Shown here piece after piece: positions 62,601 through 64,000 of a stretch of DNA of 64,000 bases (within the stretch, counting starts at the first letter, position 1; the number at the start of each line of letters is the position of its first letter). The stretch comes from Ichthyophis bannanicus. Taxonomy: Eukaryota; Chordata; Amphibia; Gymnophiona; Ichthyophiidae. The translations under genes and the position numbers were made by a program. The stretch covers positions 132,453,596-132,517,595 of the forward strand of contig CM066045.1 in NCBI GenBank assembly GCA_033557465.1. The letters run 5' to 3'. The notes beneath the pieces were generated by a model. It saw only the letters and a list, made by a program, of their open reading frames with translations, did not search any database and was not told where the DNA came from.

Positions 62601-64000
62601 TCTCCAGGAACAAGCAGGAATAAGTCCTCACATATGGGTACGTTGGTACCGACGGAGCCTGCGCGGGAAAGCTCCCCAGCCTTTCAGATGAAAGGCTTTT
62701 GGGGCCTCCCACTGCACATGCGCGCTGCCTTCCCGCCTTCCTGACCAGCTCTCTTCAGTTTCTCTTTTTCCGCGGAGCCAGCAGGTCGTGTTCCTGTCAC
62801 CGCTGAAGAAATTGTTAAATTTGTTGTTTTTCTTTAGACCGCGTACCTGCCTTCCCCATACCGAAACCGGTACCGCCGGTCTCTCTTTCTTTCTTTATAA
62901 AAAAAAAAAAAAAAAGACTTTTTTATTTTCCTCAGCACAGCTTGGTACCTGTTGTTAGGCCTTAAGGCCTACACAAATTCTCCTCATGGAGAAGCCAGTC
63001 CCTGGTTTTAAAAAATGTAGCAAATGCAGTGCTGTCATTTCTGTCACAGATACCCATGAATGGTGTCTCAAATGTTTGGGACCTGAACACTCCATACCGG
63101 ACTGCCCATCCTGCACCCAGATGTCTAAACGTGGTTTGCAGAACCGGGCCAACAAGCTCCATGTGCTGTTTCCTTCAGAAGCATCACAGTCATCCAGGTC
63201 TTCCTCTCCGGATGGATCTCAGGTAACCAAAACTTCTGTGGGCAAATCCTCTAAAAGCAAATCTCTTTCTAAAGATCGAGAGGCTCTCAATTTTGAGTTT
63301 GAGGATTCTGCCCAGGCCAAAAAACCCCGGCGGGAGGTTCCGGCCTCCAAAGCAATCATGGTGTCACAGGTTGACATCGATGGCACGGCCTCGACCGATC
63401 ACCTGTTGGACTGCTCTGGGGTACCGGCCCATACCGGTACCGACATCCAGGCAGTAGTGGCGTCTATTGGCAGTACTGTCCAGACCATGCAGCAGGCCGT
63501 TCTGGCATTCATTAAGGCTGCGACGCCCTCGGTACCGAGACCATCGACTTCCAAACGTCGATCGGTTCCGCATGCCGGATTCCGGCTTTCGCCTGGTACC
63601 GATCCCATCCCCGATACGCCCGATGTCGATACCGATCGGTATGCGTATCGTACATTGGCAGTACAGAGGGAAGACTCAGATTATTTTGATGAATTCAATT
63701 CCTCTGATGACTCTGCTGAGCTTACTCTTCCTGAGGAGCCCTCTTCTCCAAAGAGGAGGATGTCTCCTCCAGAGGATTTATCCTTTCAGGATTTCATTGT
63801 TGATGTAGCTAAAGCACTTTCTATTGCTACATCTTCTGAAAAAGAACCCTGATCAAAAAAATTGGACATTTTAGGATACTCAAAAGCTCCTAAAGAGGCA
63901 GTCACTCTGCCTGTCCATGAAATCCTTCAAGAACACTTGATGGATTTGTGGGAGACTCCTTTAACACTGTCTCCCCATTCCCGTAGGTTGGACACCATGT
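62601..64000 (+). mobile_element. DIRS element E11 (family B), left part, continues beyond the window
   Basis: The left terminal repeat begins TCTCCAGGAACAAGCAGG and includes CATATGGGTACGTTGGTACC and GCACATGCGCGCTGCCTTC. An untranslated leader with an A-run (62900-62915) and gag (62986 onward) follow. The sequence is a different subfamily from E2, with fewer breaks. Confidence 0.88.
62986..64000 (+). pseudogene. DIRS gag-like ORF of E11, open for 288 codons then a stop
   Basis: Start MEKPVPGFKKCSKCSAVISV with the full Cys/His module (CSKC, HEWCLKCLGPEHS, CPSCTQMSKRGLQ). A Lys/Ser-rich stretch follows with a basic patch AKKPRREVPASK that may act as a nuclear localisation signal. Then come repeated CGGTACCG-type DNA words coding for Thr/Asp/Pro residues, an acidic patch (REDSDYFDEFNSSDDSAE) and the conserved LSFQDFIVDVAKALSI. 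A TGA at 63850-63852 follows SEKEP, where E2 has Arg (EPRAKELE), consistent with CGA to TGA decay. The frame then continues KKLDILGYSKAPKEAVTLPV to the window end. This is the best view of an intact family B gag N-terminal half. Confidence 0.87.

Overview
This window is vertebrate intronic DNA packed with retrotransposons. The only host coding sequence I can support is one 143-nt exon at 13994-14136 on the + strand. It encodes part of an immunoglobulin domain whose sequence matches the exon of neural cell adhesion molecule 1 (NCAM1) that lies just before the known alternative VASE exon. The rest reads as flanking NCAM1 introns inflated by repeats. The host is a tetrapod or lobe-finned fish with a large genome; the abundance of DIRS elements points to an amphibian (caecilian or salamander-like), which is inference.

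The dominant component is DIRS-type tyrosine-recombinase retrotransposons: about eleven copies from at least five families, all on the + strand. I call them E1 to E11, with an extra fragment ED. Complete copies carry a left inverted terminal repeat, a Cys/His-rich gag ORF, a reverse transcriptase/RNase H ORF that overlaps gag, a tyrosine recombinase ORF that overlaps the RNase H end, an internal complementary region (ICR), and a right terminal repeat ending CAGGTGAGTAACT. The ICR is the reverse complement of the joined right and left ends, the usual DIRS signature of a circular intermediate.

Layout: E1 (right end only, 1-262) abuts E2 (263-13534), which is split by a CR1-type LINE (1201-3053) and by a complete nested DIRS, E3 (6186-11925). 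The NCAM1 exon follows. Then come a 170-bp hairpin, a minus-strand unclassified ORF element, an old DIRS with most of its RT deleted (E4, 16924-21344), and a full-length decayed DIRS (E5, 21481-27266). Region 27.3-31.3 kb holds Tc1-like, SINE, L2-like and hairpin-bearing repeats. E6 (31346-32681) is an internally deleted DIRS keeping both ends. It is followed by two opposed CR1 pieces, a second copy of the unclassified ORF element (34071-35114), a DIRS tail (E7) and a 300-bp inverted-repeat element with DIRS-like ends. ED (38326-39702), a CR1 copy with an intact 5'-truncated RT frame, and older repeats follow. E8 (43742-49099) carries a deleted mariner and is cut by E9 (49100 to about 54290), which itself contains an L2-like LINE. 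A decayed DDE-type DNA transposon (54375-56960), E10 (56968-62543) and the start of E11 (62601 onward) close the window.

No DIRS copy looks fully competent. E3 has the longest intact frames (660-aa RT/RNase H and 471-aa recombinase ORF) but carries substitutions at apparent catalytic residues and a broken gag. The nesting order gives relative ages, and DIRS copies repeatedly sit directly against another DIRS terminus. No tRNA, rRNA, CRISPR or bacterial-type feature was seen.
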